DNA from: Candidatus Binatia bacterium
GTDB lineage: Bacteria > Desulfobacterota > Binatia > HRBIN30
Assembly (NCBI GenBank): GCA_023150935.1
Contig: JAKLJW010000021.1
Span: 25,439 to 89,438 of the forward strand
Reading direction: 5' to 3'
Length of the DNA stretch: 64,000 nucleotides
Every line of letters begins with the position of its first letter. Position 1 is the first letter of the stretch. Below the pieces are notes generated by a model that did not search any database, was not told the origin of the DNA, and saw only the letters and a program-made list of their open reading frames with translations. Both the position numbers and the translations under genes were made by a program. This document shows positions 1-8,004 of this stretch, one piece after another.

Positions 1-2
1 AC

Positions 3-521
3 CCGAACACCGGCGAGGCCATGTACGAGTCCGAAGATATCGTCGTCTATCTGAATCGAACCTACGGTGGATCTCGACCCGCTGGTTGGAGTGTGCCGAT
101 TCCCGGCCTCGTGGACGACCTCGTCTCGGCAGCCGCCAGTGCCGCCCGATTGGGTGCCGGGACTCGCTGCCGGACATCGCAGCGCCACGACCTGCGTCCT
201 CTCGAGCTCTACAACATGGAGGGCTCGCCGTACTGCCGAAAGGTGCGTGAAACCCTGACCGAGCTTGACCTGGTGCACCTCGTTCACAATGTGCCCAAGG
301 GCAGTCCCAAGCGTCGCGAACTCGAACGCCGTGGCGGCAAAGTAATGGTCCCATATCTCATCGATCCCAACCGCGGAGAGGAGATGTACGAGTCCGACGA
401 TATCGTCTCCTATCTCCGCAAACACTACGGGACACCGACCCACGAAGACTCACCTACGCGGCGGGCGGCGACGCGCAAAGGCAAGGTGAGCGGGACAAAG
501 GGCCGCGCGGGCCTGCGGTAG
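3..521 (+). CDS. Tandem GST N-terminal (thioredoxin-fold) domain protein, 5' truncated
   Basis: The open frame enters from the window's left edge, so the start is missing. It opens with the end of one GST-N/glutaredoxin-like domain (PNTGEAMYESEDIVVYL). After a linker of about 45 residues comes a complete second copy, beginning LELYNMEGSPYCRKVRETL and ending PNRGEEMYESDDIVSYLRKHYG. The two copies share the same ending motif, so this is a duplicated thioredoxin fold without the helical GST C-terminal domain. The SPYC motif supplies the single N-terminal cysteine of CxxC-like glutaredoxin/GST sites. The C-terminus is a basic tail. A role in glutathione or thiol chemistry is inferred from the fold; no substrate can be read from the sequence. 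Confidence 0.8.
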   Translation, partial: PNTGEAMYESEDIVVYLNRTYGGSRPAGWSVPIPGLVDDLVSAAASAARLGAGTRCRTSQRHDLRPLELYNMEGSPYCRKVRETLTELDLVHLVHNVPKGSPKRRELERRGGKVMVPYLIDPNRGEEMYESDDIVSYLRKHYGTPTHEDSPTRRAATRKGKVSGTKGRAGLR

Positions 522-683
522 CGCCGCCTGACTCGTCCAGAGAACTGGAATCTCATGGCCCTGACGTCCAGGCGGCTGGACACCGGTTCGCGCCCACGGT
601 CACTCGCGTTTAAGGCCCGGGTTCGCCAGCCGCTGGCATGTTCATTGCGTTACGCATCGTCTCGGAAGACGGGAGGTGCGTCG

Positions 684-995
684 ATGACCGACATGCAAGA
701 CCGGGAACTCTGGAGCATAGCGGTGTTCCGCCTGCGCGAGGCGGCCAATCGGATATTCGCGCTGGCCACCCGCGTGCGCGCGCCACGTGTCCGCAGTCGT
801 CTGCTCGAGGTGTACGAACAACTCCGCGCTGAGGAAGCGAAGATCGCGGCCCTGGCGAGCGTGACGGTCAGCGGCGACGAATCGAGCACGGGGGACGAAT
901 TGACCTGCTGCGAGAAGAACGGCGAGGGGGCGGTGGTTGACGGCGCCCAAGCCGGCAAGCCGAGGCGTCCGGTCACTCAGTTAATCCCCAGTTGA
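684..995 (+). CDS. Small helical hypothetical protein
   Basis: This gene encodes 103 residues. The ATG at 684 has a GGGAGG ribosome-binding site about 8 bases upstream, which decides against the longer upstream reading. The first 60 residues look amphipathic and alpha-helical and are rich in Arg and Glu (WSIAVFRLREAANRIFAL). The remainder is a disordered tail containing a CC pair (TCCEKNG). I recognise no family. The 3' end overlaps the convergent neighbour by 19 bases. A soluble cytoplasmic protein is likely, since there is no signal peptide or membrane segment. Confidence 0.55.
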   Translation: MTDMQDRELWSIAVFRLREAANRIFALATRVRAPRVRSRLLEVYEQLRAEEAKIAALASVTVSGDESSTGDELTCCEKNGEGAVVDGAQAGKPRRPVTQLIPS

Positions 996-1555
996 TCGCG
1001 CAGGAAGCGGCGCAAGCGTCCGACCAGCGAGACGTCCGCCGCCGCTGCGCGTGCCGACGTTGGCGCCGCCGCCTTCGGGGGGGAGGTCGGCGGCGCCTTC
1101 GGCGCTTCCCACCACACGAAGTCCGTTATCTCGAGGCCGGCAAGTCGACCGATCACCGGCACCAACTGACCCGCGATGAAGGCTCGCGCAGGGTCGGTAT
1201 GCACCAGCAAGTCGATCTGGGTCACAAGACTCTCGTCCGAGCCGCTGAGGCTCGGCACCGGAAGCACCTCGCGGATCTCGGGCAGGGTCTGGCGCAGCGG
1301 TGCCGGCGCGATCCGGTCGAGCGCGGTCATCGCGGCCTGCCGGGCGGCCTCGTCCGGCGTATCGACCACGAACGTGAGAGACAGATAGCGGACTTTCGAC
1401 GCGGCATCCTTCGGGCGCGAGATGCGGCAGAGGCCGCCGATCGCTTCGCGCCCCGGGGGCGCGATACGGAAATCGAAGAACGCCAGCATCTCCTCGCGCT
1501 GGTAGAGTCTGGTGAAGTCCTGCATCAGGTCTATGCGTCCGTCGCTTGCACCCAT
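977..1555 (-). CDS. Hypothetical protein, acidic/hydrophobic, no recognised domain
   Basis: This gene encodes about 192 residues, starting at MGASDGRIDL. AGGAGGAAGG precedes the ATG at 1555, so the in-frame Met codons further upstream are unlikely starts. Residues 1-140 look like one alpha/beta domain (LSLTFVVDTPDEAARQAAM, then IDLLVHTDPARAFIAGQL). A Pro/Ala-rich linker follows, then a basic amphipathic C-terminus (VGRLRRFLRDQLGIN). There is no signal peptide. It is transcribed divergently from the phosphatase operon to its right. I do not recognise the family. Confidence 0.6.
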   Translation of the reverse strand: MGASDGRIDLMQDFTRLYQREEMLAFFDFRIAPPGREAIGGLCRISRPKDAASKVRYLSLTFVVDTPDEAARQAAMTALDRIAPAPLRQTLPEIREVLPVPSLSGSDESLVTQIDLLVHTDPARAFIAGQLVPVIGRLAGLEITDFVWWEAPKAPPTSPPKAAAPTSARAAAADVSLVGRLRRFLRDQLGIN

Positions 1556-1611
1556 GGATTGCCTTCCTCCTTCCATCACCAGGGGTCAGGCGTCGACCTC
1601 GCGTCGCGCGT

Positions 1612-1639
1612 TTGAGCCGACCCCGGCACCCCCTATACT
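1612..1639 (+). promoter_or_regulatory. Candidate sigma-70 promoter for the SpoIIE operon
   Basis: TTGAGC at 1612-1617 and TATACT at 1634-1639 are separated by 16 bases, in an AT-rich island in otherwise GC-rich DNA. The predicted start lies near 1646, about 55 bases before the GTG of the phosphatase gene. Confidence 0.4.
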
Positions 1640-1699
1640 ATATCCAAAGAAGGAACGAAGATCGCGGCAAACGTAATCGAACGAGGCACCTCGAGTGCC

Positions 1700-3676
1700 G
1701 TGACAGAGAAGGCGTCAGTCGCTCCGGCGGCCGCCGCGGCGACGCGCAAGGTTCGCCGGGGCCTCGCCTTTCGCCTGACCGTCCTCGTCTTTGCGGGTGG
1801 CGGGACCGTCGTCGCCCTGATGCTCGCATATAACTACCACGTCGCCCGCCGCCTCATCCTTGCAGAGGCGGAACGCGGCGCCACCAACCTGGCACGATCG
1901 GCCGTCAACCACGTGGGCGCGGTGGTGCAGTCCACCGCTCGTGTGCCCGATTACCTCGGCGTCCTGCTTTCCAATTCCGATTACACCGAGGACGAAATCC
2001 TAGCTCTCGTGCGCACCACGGTCGAGGCGAGCCCGACCACGTACGGCTCCACGATCGCCTTCGCCCCGTATGGCTTCGACCGCCAGCGGCAGTATTTCGC
2101 CCCGTACTTCTACCGCAAGGATCCCGGCACCATCGACCTCCGCTGGCTGGGCGGCGACACGTACCACTACTTCACGATGAGCTGGTTCGAAAGACCACGC
2201 GACCTCGGCCACGGCACCTGGAGCGAGCCCTACTTCGACGAGGGCGGCGGCAACATCCTCATGGCCACCTACTCGGCGCCTTTCACGAGGATCTCCGACG
2301 CTCAAGCGCGTTTTGCGGGCGTGGTGACTGCGGATATGGCACTCGACTGGCTGGAAGCCTACGTCGCCTCGTTGCGCCTCTACAACAGCGGCTACGCCTT
2401 CCTGATTTCCAAAGCGGGCACGATCATCACGCACCCGCGCCGCGAGTACGTGCTGCGGGAAACCATCTTCAGTCTGGCGGAGCGACAGCGGAATGCCGAC
2501 CTCCGCCGGATTGCCGAAGACATGGTCCACGACGGCACCGGTGTCGGCCGCGCTTATTCGACCGTCGCCGAGAGCGATTCCTTCTTCGTCTATGCGCCGG
2601 TTCCTTCTACCGGCTGGACTCTGGCGGTGGTCTTTCCGGAAGACGACCTGCTCGACGATGTCGTCGCGCTCACATACGCGCAGATTGGCCTGGCCACCAC
2701 CGGCGGCGCGCTCCTGCTTCTCGTCGTCGTCGCCATCTCGCGCTCGATCGCCCGTCCACTCGTCACGCTCTCGACGGCCACCGAAGAAATCGCTCGCGGC
2801 AACCTCGACACGCCCCTCCCCGAGGTGCGATCCACGGACGAAATCGGCACACTGGCGACAGCGTTCCGACAGATGCAAGGGGACCTCAAGGCATACCTGG
2901 CGGAGCACGACCAGCTCGTCGCCATCCGAAGCGAGCTCGACGTTGCGCGCCGAATTCAGCAGTCGATCCTGCCGCGCCGCTTTCCGCCGTTTCCCGATCA
3001 CCCCGAGATCGAGATCTTCGCCGAGATGCTGCCTGCGCGGGAGGTCGGTGGCGACTTCTACGACATCTTTCTGGTCGACGACGCCCACGTTGGGTTCGCC
3101 ATCGCGGACGTGTCCGGCAAGGGCATCCCGGCCGCCATCTTCATGGCCATGACCCGCACGCTCCTGCGCTCTACGGCCGTCTCTGGCCTCACCCCCGGCG
3201 AGTGCCTGCGCAGGGTCAATCGGCTCCTCTGCCTCGAAAACAACGCCGCGATGTTCGTGACGCTCTTCTACGGCATCCTGGATCTGGAAAGCGGCCACCT
3301 CGATTACGCCAACGGCGGACACAACCCACCTTTCGTTCTGCGCGCGGATGGTAGTGCCGAATCCCTGCCGGGCACCGGGGGAACCGCGCTCGGCGTTCTC
3401 GACCATCTCCACTACGGAGTGGCGACGTCACGCCTTCAGCCCGGCGATGGACTGTTGCTGTACACCGACGGCGTCACCGAAGCGATGGACCCCGAAGGCT
3501 CGCTGTTCACCGAAGCCCGCTTGCGCGTCGTGCTGGACACGCTCAAAGGTCTGACCCCGGTAGCCGTTATCCACGCGGTTCTCGATGCCGTAGACAAGTG
3601 GGGATCGACGGCACCGCAAAGTGACGACGTCACCGTCCTCGCGATCCGCTGGACCGGAGGTGAAGCGGACGCATGA
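1700..3676 (+). CDS. Membrane Cache-HAMP-SpoIIE serine phosphatase (RsbU-like)
   Basis: This is a PP2C-type serine/threonine phosphatase of the SpoIIE/RsbU class, expected to dephosphorylate an anti-sigma antagonist (STAS) protein. It starts with GTG. Domains in order: a basic cytoplasmic stretch and transmembrane helix (about residues 28-48); a periplasmic Cache-type sensor (about 50-330, with the FMSWFERPRDLGHGTWSEPYF stretch near the middle); a second transmembrane helix (about 335-355); HAMP (about 355-410); a short coil ending in ARRIQQSILPRRFPPFP; then the catalytic domain (about 430-655) with VGGDFYDIF, DVSGKGIPAAIFMAM and GDGLLLYTDGVTEAMD carrying the metal-binding aspartates. Its stop overlaps the next gene's ATG by four bases. 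The STAS gene for a likely substrate lies 600 bases downstream, so the three genes form a partner-switching cascade. Confidence 0.92.
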   Translation: MTEKASVAPAAAAATRKVRRGLAFRLTVLVFAGGGTVVALMLAYNYHVARRLILAEAERGATNLARSAVNHVGAVVQSTARVPDYLGVLLSNSDYTEDEILALVRTTVEASPTTYGSTIAFAPYGFDRQRQYFAPYFYRKDPGTIDLRWLGGDTYHYFTMSWFERPRDLGHGTWSEPYFDEGGGNILMATYSAPFTRISDAQARFAGVVTADMALDWLEAYVASLRLYNSGYAFLISKAGTIITHPRREYVLRETIFSLAERQRNADLRRIAEDMVHDGTGVGRAYSTVAESDSFFVYAPVPSTGWTLAVVFPEDDLLDDVVALTYAQIGLATTGGALLLLVVVAISRSIARPLVTLSTATEEIARGNLDTPLPEVRSTDEIGTLATAFRQMQGDLKAYLAEHDQLVAIRSELDVARRIQQSILPRRFPPFPDHPEIEIFAEMLPAREVGGDFYDIFLVDDAHVGFAIADVSGKGIPAAIFMAMTRTLLRSTAVSGLTPGECLRRVNRLLCLENNAAMFVTLFYGILDLESGHLDYANGGHNPPFVLRADGSAESLPGTGGTALGVLDHLHYGVATSRLQPGDGLLLYTDGVTEAMDPEGSLFTEARLRVVLDTLKGLTPVAVIHAVLDAVDKWGSTAPQSDDVTVLAIRWTGGEADA

Positions 3677-4113
3677 AGCCCGCGAGCGGTAGTGCCGATA
3701 TCTACCTGCGCAACGATCTGCGCGAACTCGAGCGTTTGCGTGTCGCCGTCGAAGCGTTCGGGGCCAATTACTGCCTGCCGGGGCCGCTCTTGTTCGAGCT
3801 GAATCTGGCCCTCGAGGAGTGGGTTACCAATATTGTCGCCTACGGCTACGACGACACCGAACCTCACTCCATCGCTGTCCGGATCAGCCTCGACACCACT
3901 GCGGAGGGACGACACGTTGCCATCGAAGTCGAAGACGATGCGCGGCCCTTCAACCCACTGGAGGTCCCGCCGCCGCGTCTCGATCTGCCGATCGAGGAAC
4001 GCCCCGTCGGCGGCCTCGGCATTCACTTCCTGCGCCGCTGCATGGACAGCGTCGCGTACGAACGCGTCGGTACCCGCAACCGCCTCTTGCTGCGTAAGCA
4101 AGTCGTGGGATAA
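3673..4113 (+). CDS. Anti-sigma regulatory kinase (RsbW/HATPase_c type)
   Basis: This 146-residue GHKL ATPase of the RsbW/SpoIIAB group would bind a sigma factor or another target and phosphorylate the STAS antagonist. The N-box is visible as LALEEWVTNIVAYGY, followed by the G1 motif VEDDARPFNPL and the glycine loop VGGLGIHFLRR. The start is fixed by the ATGA overlap with the upstream phosphatase, so the two are translationally coupled. No sigma-B-like factor is encoded beside it, so the target could be a remote sigma factor or a non-sigma output protein. Confidence 0.9.
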   Translation: MKPASGSADIYLRNDLRELERLRVAVEAFGANYCLPGPLLFELNLALEEWVTNIVAYGYDDTEPHSIAVRISLDTTAEGRHVAIEVEDDARPFNPLEVPPPRLDLPIEERPVGGLGIHFLRRCMDSVAYERVGTRNRLLLRKQVVG

Positions 4114-4272
4114 CCCGTCTGGAAGATCGGCATGACACGTGGCCAGGAGAGCGGAGGTGCAAGGACAAGGTGCCCGGCCCGAACCCGGGACGGGTCTCCG
4201 CGCCCGAGCCTGTTGTTGATAGAATGCTCAGCGCGAGTCACAGCGGCGACGGCACGCAGACAAAGAGGGCTT

Positions 4273-4608
4273 ATGGACATCACCGAATCACGACAAAACG
4301 GCTTCCTTATTCTGACCGTTACCGGGCGGGTGGACGCGAGCAACGCCTCGAGTCTGGAGAAGACCCTGCTCACGGCAATCGACGGTGGCGAAAGACGGAT
4401 TGTGGTCGACTGCGCTCCGCTGGAGTACATCAGCAGCGCCGGGCTGCGCGCGCTCCTTCTTGCCGCCAAGCGCGTCGCCCCCGGCGGCGGCGCCCTTGCG
4501 CTGGCCGCACTGCGCGACGAAATCAAAGAGGTCTTCGACATGGCGGGCTTCTCGGCGATCTTTCGCGTCTTCCCGACCACCGGGGACGCACTCGCCGCAG
4601 GGCGCTAG
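4273..4608 (+). CDS. STAS-domain anti-sigma factor antagonist (RsbV/SpoIIAA-like)
   Basis: This gene encodes 111 residues that form a single STAS domain. MDITESRQNGFLILTVTGRVD gives the first strands. VVDCAPLEYISSAGLRALL carries the conserved serine region that a partner kinase phosphorylates in this family. AGAG-rich ribosome-binding bases (AAAGAGGG) precede the ATG at 4273. The frame continues upstream to 4132, but that stretch is Arg-rich and unlike STAS proteins. With the kinase and phosphatase before it, it completes a phosphatase-kinase-antagonist switch. Confidence 0.9.
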   Translation: MDITESRQNGFLILTVTGRVDASNASSLEKTLLTAIDGGERRIVVDCAPLEYISSAGLRALLLAAKRVAPGGGALALAALRDEIKEVFDMAGFSAIFRVFPTTGDALAAGR

Positions 4609-4670
4609 CGAATCGCCGGGAAGGGCATTGCACTCGCCCTCCCGGGAGCGCGCGGCTTTTCCGCCTCGCC

Positions 4671-5006
4671 TTATCGCTCGAACTCCCCCTGGCCCGACCG
4701 CTGCCGACCCGCCTCGGCGCCGCCGGAGCCGTCATCGTCGTACGGCATGATCACCCACAGCACGATGTAGACGATCACCCCCCACCCGGCGCCCAGCAGG
4801 GTCAACAGAACGGCTGCCAGCCGGAGGGCGGTCACCGAGACGCCGAACTGCCGGGCCAACCCTGCGCACACGCCGGCAATCATCTTGCCTCGGCGAGAGC
4901 GCTGCCAGGGTCGGGTTAGAGGCGAGCCGTCGAGCAAGCTGCCGCACCAACGGCATTTAACCGCTTCGTCGCGGATCTCTTCTGCGCAATATGGACAACG
5001 TCGCAT
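4671..5006 (-). CDS. Zinc-ribbon PspC-domain membrane protein (copy 1)
   Basis: This gene encodes 111 residues. An N-terminal zinc ribbon carries two CxxC knuckles (CPYCAEEI and CRWCGSLL, residues 4-23). A PspC domain follows (about 36-95): basic [17 protein letters not shown], then a long hydrophobic segment ([27 protein letters not shown]). The tail is Gly-rich and charged. PspC proteins are small inner-membrane regulators related to phage-shock and envelope stress. A second ribbon-PspC gene lies on the far side of the sigma/anti-sigma pair, so the four genes probably form one envelope-stress regulon. The last step is inference. Confidence 0.85.
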   Translation of the reverse strand: MRRCPYCAEEIRDEAVKCRWCGSLLDGSPLTRPWQRSRRGKMIAGVCAGLARQFGVSVTALRLAAVLLTLLGAGWGVIVYIVLWVIMPYDDDGSGGAEAGRQRSGQGEFER

Positions 5007-5013
5007 CGCACCC

Positions 5014-5457
5014 TCACGTCGGAACGGCGGCAGCAGACCACCGGTACTGCCGCCCCATCACTAGCGGCACCGCCGCGTATGTAATCCCGCACAGCAAGAC
5101 CAGAAACGCCGCGTAGGTAGCCACCACGTACAGGGCCACACCGGCCGGCAAGACCATCGTCGCAGCGCGGTATACCAGGCTGAGAACGTAGGCGTTGTAC
5201 AGGAGCACCGCCGGGAGGGGCAGCAGACCAACCAGCACGGCGGCGGCCACCTCACGCCCGTAGGCACGGCGCGCCCGCCGCGTCAGTTCCGGCCGCAACT
5301 GCACCATGGTTCGCTGCGACAGCGCCCCCACATCGACGCCAACCCGGCCCGCCGCAAGCACCGCCTCTATCTTCTCCACGGGGGGTGGCTTGGCCCGGCA
5401 GGTCTCGCACGCCAACACGTGACCGCGCAGCCCGTCTCGGGTCACCGACCGGCTCAT
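5014..5457 (-). CDS. Zinc-finger membrane anti-sigma factor
   Basis: This gene encodes 147 residues. The start ATG at 5457 overlaps the sigma factor's stop as ATGA. The N-terminal stretch holds the HxxxCxxC zinc anti-sigma signature as GHVLACETC (residues 12-20), which in this family binds the cognate ECF sigma factor. A cytoplasmic Arg-rich linker follows, then three hydrophobic segments from about residue 70 onward ([38 protein letters not shown] and a following one). The multi-pass C-terminus is longer than in classic single-pass anti-sigmas. Confidence 0.82.
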   Translation of the reverse strand: MSRSVTRDGLRGHVLACETCRAKPPPVEKIEAVLAAGRVGVDVGALSQRTMVQLRPELTRRARRAYGREVAAAVLVGLLPLPAVLLYNAYVLSLVYRAATMVLPAGVALYVVATYAAFLVLLCGITYAAVPLVMGRQYRWSAAAVPT

Positions 5458-5969
5458 GACGCCTCCCCGCGCACCGCCGCCGTCATGCGCGCCAGGGCTG
5501 CGTGCAGACGGCTCTTGACCGTCCCCAGGGGACAGCCCACGATGTCGGCCACCTCGGCCTCCGTAAGATCCTCGTAGTAGCGCAAGGTCACCACCTCTCG
5601 TTGCGCTTCCGGCAACAACGCCAGCATTGCGGCGGCATCGAGAGCCGCCTCCGTACGCTCCATACCCACCGCAGCTACCGCGTCGCAGGCGGCCGGGTCG
5701 ACCGGTTCGGGCGGACGTCGCCGATGCCAATCGCGGCAAAGATTGAGGGCGATCTGGAACATCCAGGTCGAGAACCGACGTTGGCTGTCGAAGCGAGACG
5801 CCTGGCGAACCACCCGAGCCCAGGTCTCCTGATACAAGTCCTCGACATCTCGCCCACCCGTATTCCGATAAACGAAGCCGGCCAGCGGTCGCTCGTAGCG
5901 CCGCAACAGCTCGCAGAGGGCGTCCTCACTGCCAAGCGCCAACTCGCTGACGAGTTCCTCGTCCGTCAT
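5454..5969 (-). CDS. ECF-type RNA polymerase sigma factor
   Basis: This 171-residue extracytoplasmic-function sigma factor has region 2 with DVEDLYQETWARVV and FSTWMFQIALNLCRDW, which bind core polymerase and the -10 element. After an acidic linker comes region 4 with LPEAQREVVTLRYYEDLTEA and VADIVGCPLGTVKSRLHAAL, the helix-turn-helix for the -35 element. Length and organisation are normal for the family. The stop is coupled to the following membrane anti-sigma factor, so activity is probably controlled by release from the membrane. Confidence 0.93.
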   Translation of the reverse strand: MTDEELVSELALGSEDALCELLRRYERPLAGFVYRNTGGRDVEDLYQETWARVVRQASRFDSQRRFSTWMFQIALNLCRDWHRRRPPEPVDPAACDAVAAVGMERTEAALDAAAMLALLPEAQREVVTLRYYEDLTEAEVADIVGCPLGTVKSRLHAALARMTAAVRGEAS

Positions 5970-6040
5970 CCGCGCCGTCGGTCGACTCCGCGCAGCTCAC
6001 ACGCGCCCGCCCGGACCGGTTGCACCGGGACGCTTCGCGG

Positions 6041-6487
6041 TCACGGAGCGTCACGCACCTCCGGCACCGTATACTCCTGGCCGTCCCCGTTGCCTACACG
6101 TCGCGCACCCACATCGGGTCGCGGCTCGTCCCCCCGGGGTTCCTGCCGTCCCCCTAACCATCCCGCTAACTCCAGGGCTCGGCCCAACATCTGCTCCAAC
6201 GCCGACTCGCCCCCCGGGTCGCGGGGAATCACCAACCACAGCGCCCCGTACAGCAGCGGCCCCAGAAAGTGGAAGAACGTCAATACGACGAAGACGAGGC
6301 GCACCGCCGCAACCGGCACCGCCAGCGCGTGACCGACCGCAGCGCAAACCCCGCCCAGCCGAGCCTCCGCATGGCTTCTGTGCCACCGGTCCACACCGAA
6401 GGACGTCAACCGACTCCGGCAGTAACGGCAGCGTACGGCCTCGACGTTGATCTCCTCGGCACAATATGGACAACGCTTCGTGCTCAT
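6041..6487 (-). CDS. Zinc-ribbon PspC-domain membrane protein (copy 2)
   Basis: This gene encodes 148 residues with the same architecture as the gene at 4671-5006. A zinc ribbon ([18 protein letters not shown]) is followed by PspC (RLGGVCAAVGHALAVPVAAV) and a hydrophobic helix containing FVVLTFFHFLGPLLYGALWLVI. A charged tail of about 50 residues is unique to this copy. A strong AAGGAGGAG site lies 5-6 bases before the ATG. It sits just upstream of the sigma gene on the same strand with a gap of about 70 bases, so co-transcription with the sigma/anti-sigma pair is likely. Confidence 0.85.
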   Translation of the reverse strand: MSTKRCPYCAEEINVEAVRCRYCRSRLTSFGVDRWHRSHAEARLGGVCAAVGHALAVPVAAVRLVFVVLTFFHFLGPLLYGALWLVIPRDPGGESALEQMLGRALELAGWLGGRQEPRGDEPRPDVGARRVGNGDGQEYTVPEVRDAP

Positions 6488-6603
6488 CGCGGCTCCTCCT
6501 TACGCCGTAATACGCGGGGACCCGCCGGAAAGTTCGACTCCTCTCACATCAGGCGTGTTTTCTTGTTTGAAAAGCGTGACCCGCAGAGTAATAGGGATTG
6601 TAC

Positions 6604-6972
6604 ATGCGCGCGCGCGGGTCCAGAGTTCCGGCCCTGGCGGCCGGGCTGGCCGCCACCGTGCCCCGGTGGACGCAACGGTTGATCCTGTGTGCCACAGCAA
6701 GCTTCGCAATCGCCTGTGTGGCCACGGGTCACTGCCCAGCCCAATCCCCCGAGCCACCGCAAGAAGACATCATGCAGCGCGATATCCCCTCGAAGCCGAT
6801 CACGCTGGGGGACATGGTCAATCGCGGCCTCTTCGCCATAGCTCGCGAGGTCTTCTCCCGGAACTCCGTGTCGCAAATGCACGAGGAGGACTTCGGCGCA
6901 CCGAAACGAGGCGTCCAGGTCGACCTGTTCACCCCGGGCGATGCCGGCGTCACGGTCCGCTATCGCTGGTAG
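6604..6972 (+). CDS. Small exported hypothetical protein
   Basis: This gene encodes about 122 residues. The chosen ATG (6604) follows AGGG-rich bases; an in-frame TTG lies two codons earlier. A hydrophobic stretch (LILCATASFAIACVATG, about residues 27-43) after a basic N-terminus looks like a signal peptide or membrane anchor. The mature part contains SKPITLGDMVNRGLFAIARE and ends TPGDAGVTVRYRW, suggesting a terminal beta strand. I recognise no family. Codon usage fits its neighbours. Confidence 0.5.
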   Translation: MRARGSRVPALAAGLAATVPRWTQRLILCATASFAIACVATGHCPAQSPEPPQEDIMQRDIPSKPITLGDMVNRGLFAIAREVFSRNSVSQMHEEDFGAPKRGVQVDLFTPGDAGVTVRYRW

Positions 6973-6984
6973 GAAGAAGCCGGA

Positions 6985-7497
6985 TCAGATCAGCGCCGCG
7001 GCCAACAGAACCACCATCGCCACGGCTACGGCTGCCTTGAGCACGAATCCGAGAAGGCGTCCGCGCATAGCCGCAAACCCAGTCGCAAACGCAGCACCGG
7101 TATCGCCGCCTTCCCACGCCACCGCTAACGCCGCGCCGGCAAACGCCCCGGCCAAAGCCCCCAGAAGCGCCCCCACCCCGAACAGAAACGGCACCCCGAG
7201 CAGCCCACCTACGAAACTGCCAAGGAGTGCTCCCGCAAATACCCGCCAGGAAGGACGCGCGCTGGCCGCCCCCGCACTACTGGCCAGAAACTCGATCCCC
7301 TCGCCGAGCACGGCCAGTCCGGTCAACCACCCGATCGTCGCCCAGCTAACGGCCCCGAAGCCCGTCGCCCAAGCATATATTAACGCGGCGCCGAGGATCA
7401 CGAACGTACCCGGCAAGCCGAACACGAGAGAAAACAGGGCGGCCACGCACACTGCAAACAGAACGAAGACACCGAGAACGTAGAGGACCGTTTCCAC
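6985..7497 (-). CDS. DUF456 integral membrane protein
   Basis: This 170-residue protein is almost entirely hydrophobic, with about five transmembrane helices. It matches the DUF456 pattern: FSLVFGLPGTFVILGAALIY near the N-terminus, then a Gly/Ala-rich block (GALLGSFVGGLLGVPFLFGVG). It starts with GTG at 7497. The family's function is unknown. Basic loops (RPSWRVFAG, MRGRLLG) suggest an inner-membrane topology. Confidence 0.8.
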   Translation of the reverse strand: METVLYVLGVFVLFAVCVAALFSLVFGLPGTFVILGAALIYAWATGFGAVSWATIGWLTGLAVLGEGIEFLASSAGAASARPSWRVFAGALLGSFVGGLLGVPFLFGVGALLGALAGAFAGAALAVAWEGGDTGAAFATGFAAMRGRLLGFVLKAAVAVAMVVLLAAALI

Positions 7498-7559
7498 TCA
7501 ACACCCCACATGGACAGGACGAATCACAGGCATCGGCACCGAGGACGCCACGAGTAACG

Positions 7560-7904
7560 TCAATAGAGCGGTTCACCCTCGATCGGTGGATCGCCCGGAG
7601 GAGGGCCTTCGACCACGGGACCTCCAACCGGCCCGTCGCCCACCCCTACGGCGGCACCGCCGACGGGCGGACCGAATATTGGCGCGTCGACCACCGGAGC
7701 GCCTTCGACCATCGGCCCGCCGATGGGTTCGTCTCCAACCGGTCCGCCACCAACGTCCGGCCCGTCAATCGGCTCGTCGACTACCGGCCCGCCCCCCGTA
7801 CCACTATAGTCCTGATCGTCATCCAGATCGAAGTCCTGCGCCCAACCGGCAGCCGACCACGACAGCAAGGCAACAACCAGCAACCTCGAGAGCCCTGTGC
7901 GCAT
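7560..7904 (-). CDS. Exported Gly/Pro/Val low-complexity repeat protein
   Basis: This gene encodes 114 residues. The start at 7904 is set by AGGAGGT about 7 bases upstream. A signal peptide (MRTGLSRLLVVALLSWSAAGWAQ) precedes a short acidic segment (DFDLDDDQDYSG). The rest is an irregular repeat of about 9-11 residues built from G-G-P-V-x-[DE]-x-P-I and variants, ending at the C-terminus. There are no cysteines. The composition suggests an extended extracellular or outer-surface protein; no function can be assigned. Confidence 0.65.
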   Translation of the reverse strand: MRTGLSRLLVVALLSWSAAGWAQDFDLDDDQDYSGTGGGPVVDEPIDGPDVGGGPVGDEPIGGPMVEGAPVVDAPIFGPPVGGAAVGVGDGPVGGPVVEGPPPGDPPIEGEPLY

Positions 7905-8004
7905 ATCGCAACCTCCTGCCGCATTGTACCGGGCGCGGCGCCCACACCCCAACCTGAATCGGGAAATCCAGGGCTGCCGCAAAGGCGGTCGCCGCGAACC
8001 CTCG

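Noticed and set aside
2000..3412. Minus-strand frame opposite the SpoIIE phosphatase
   Set aside because: Antisense of a well-supported gene, with skewed composition.
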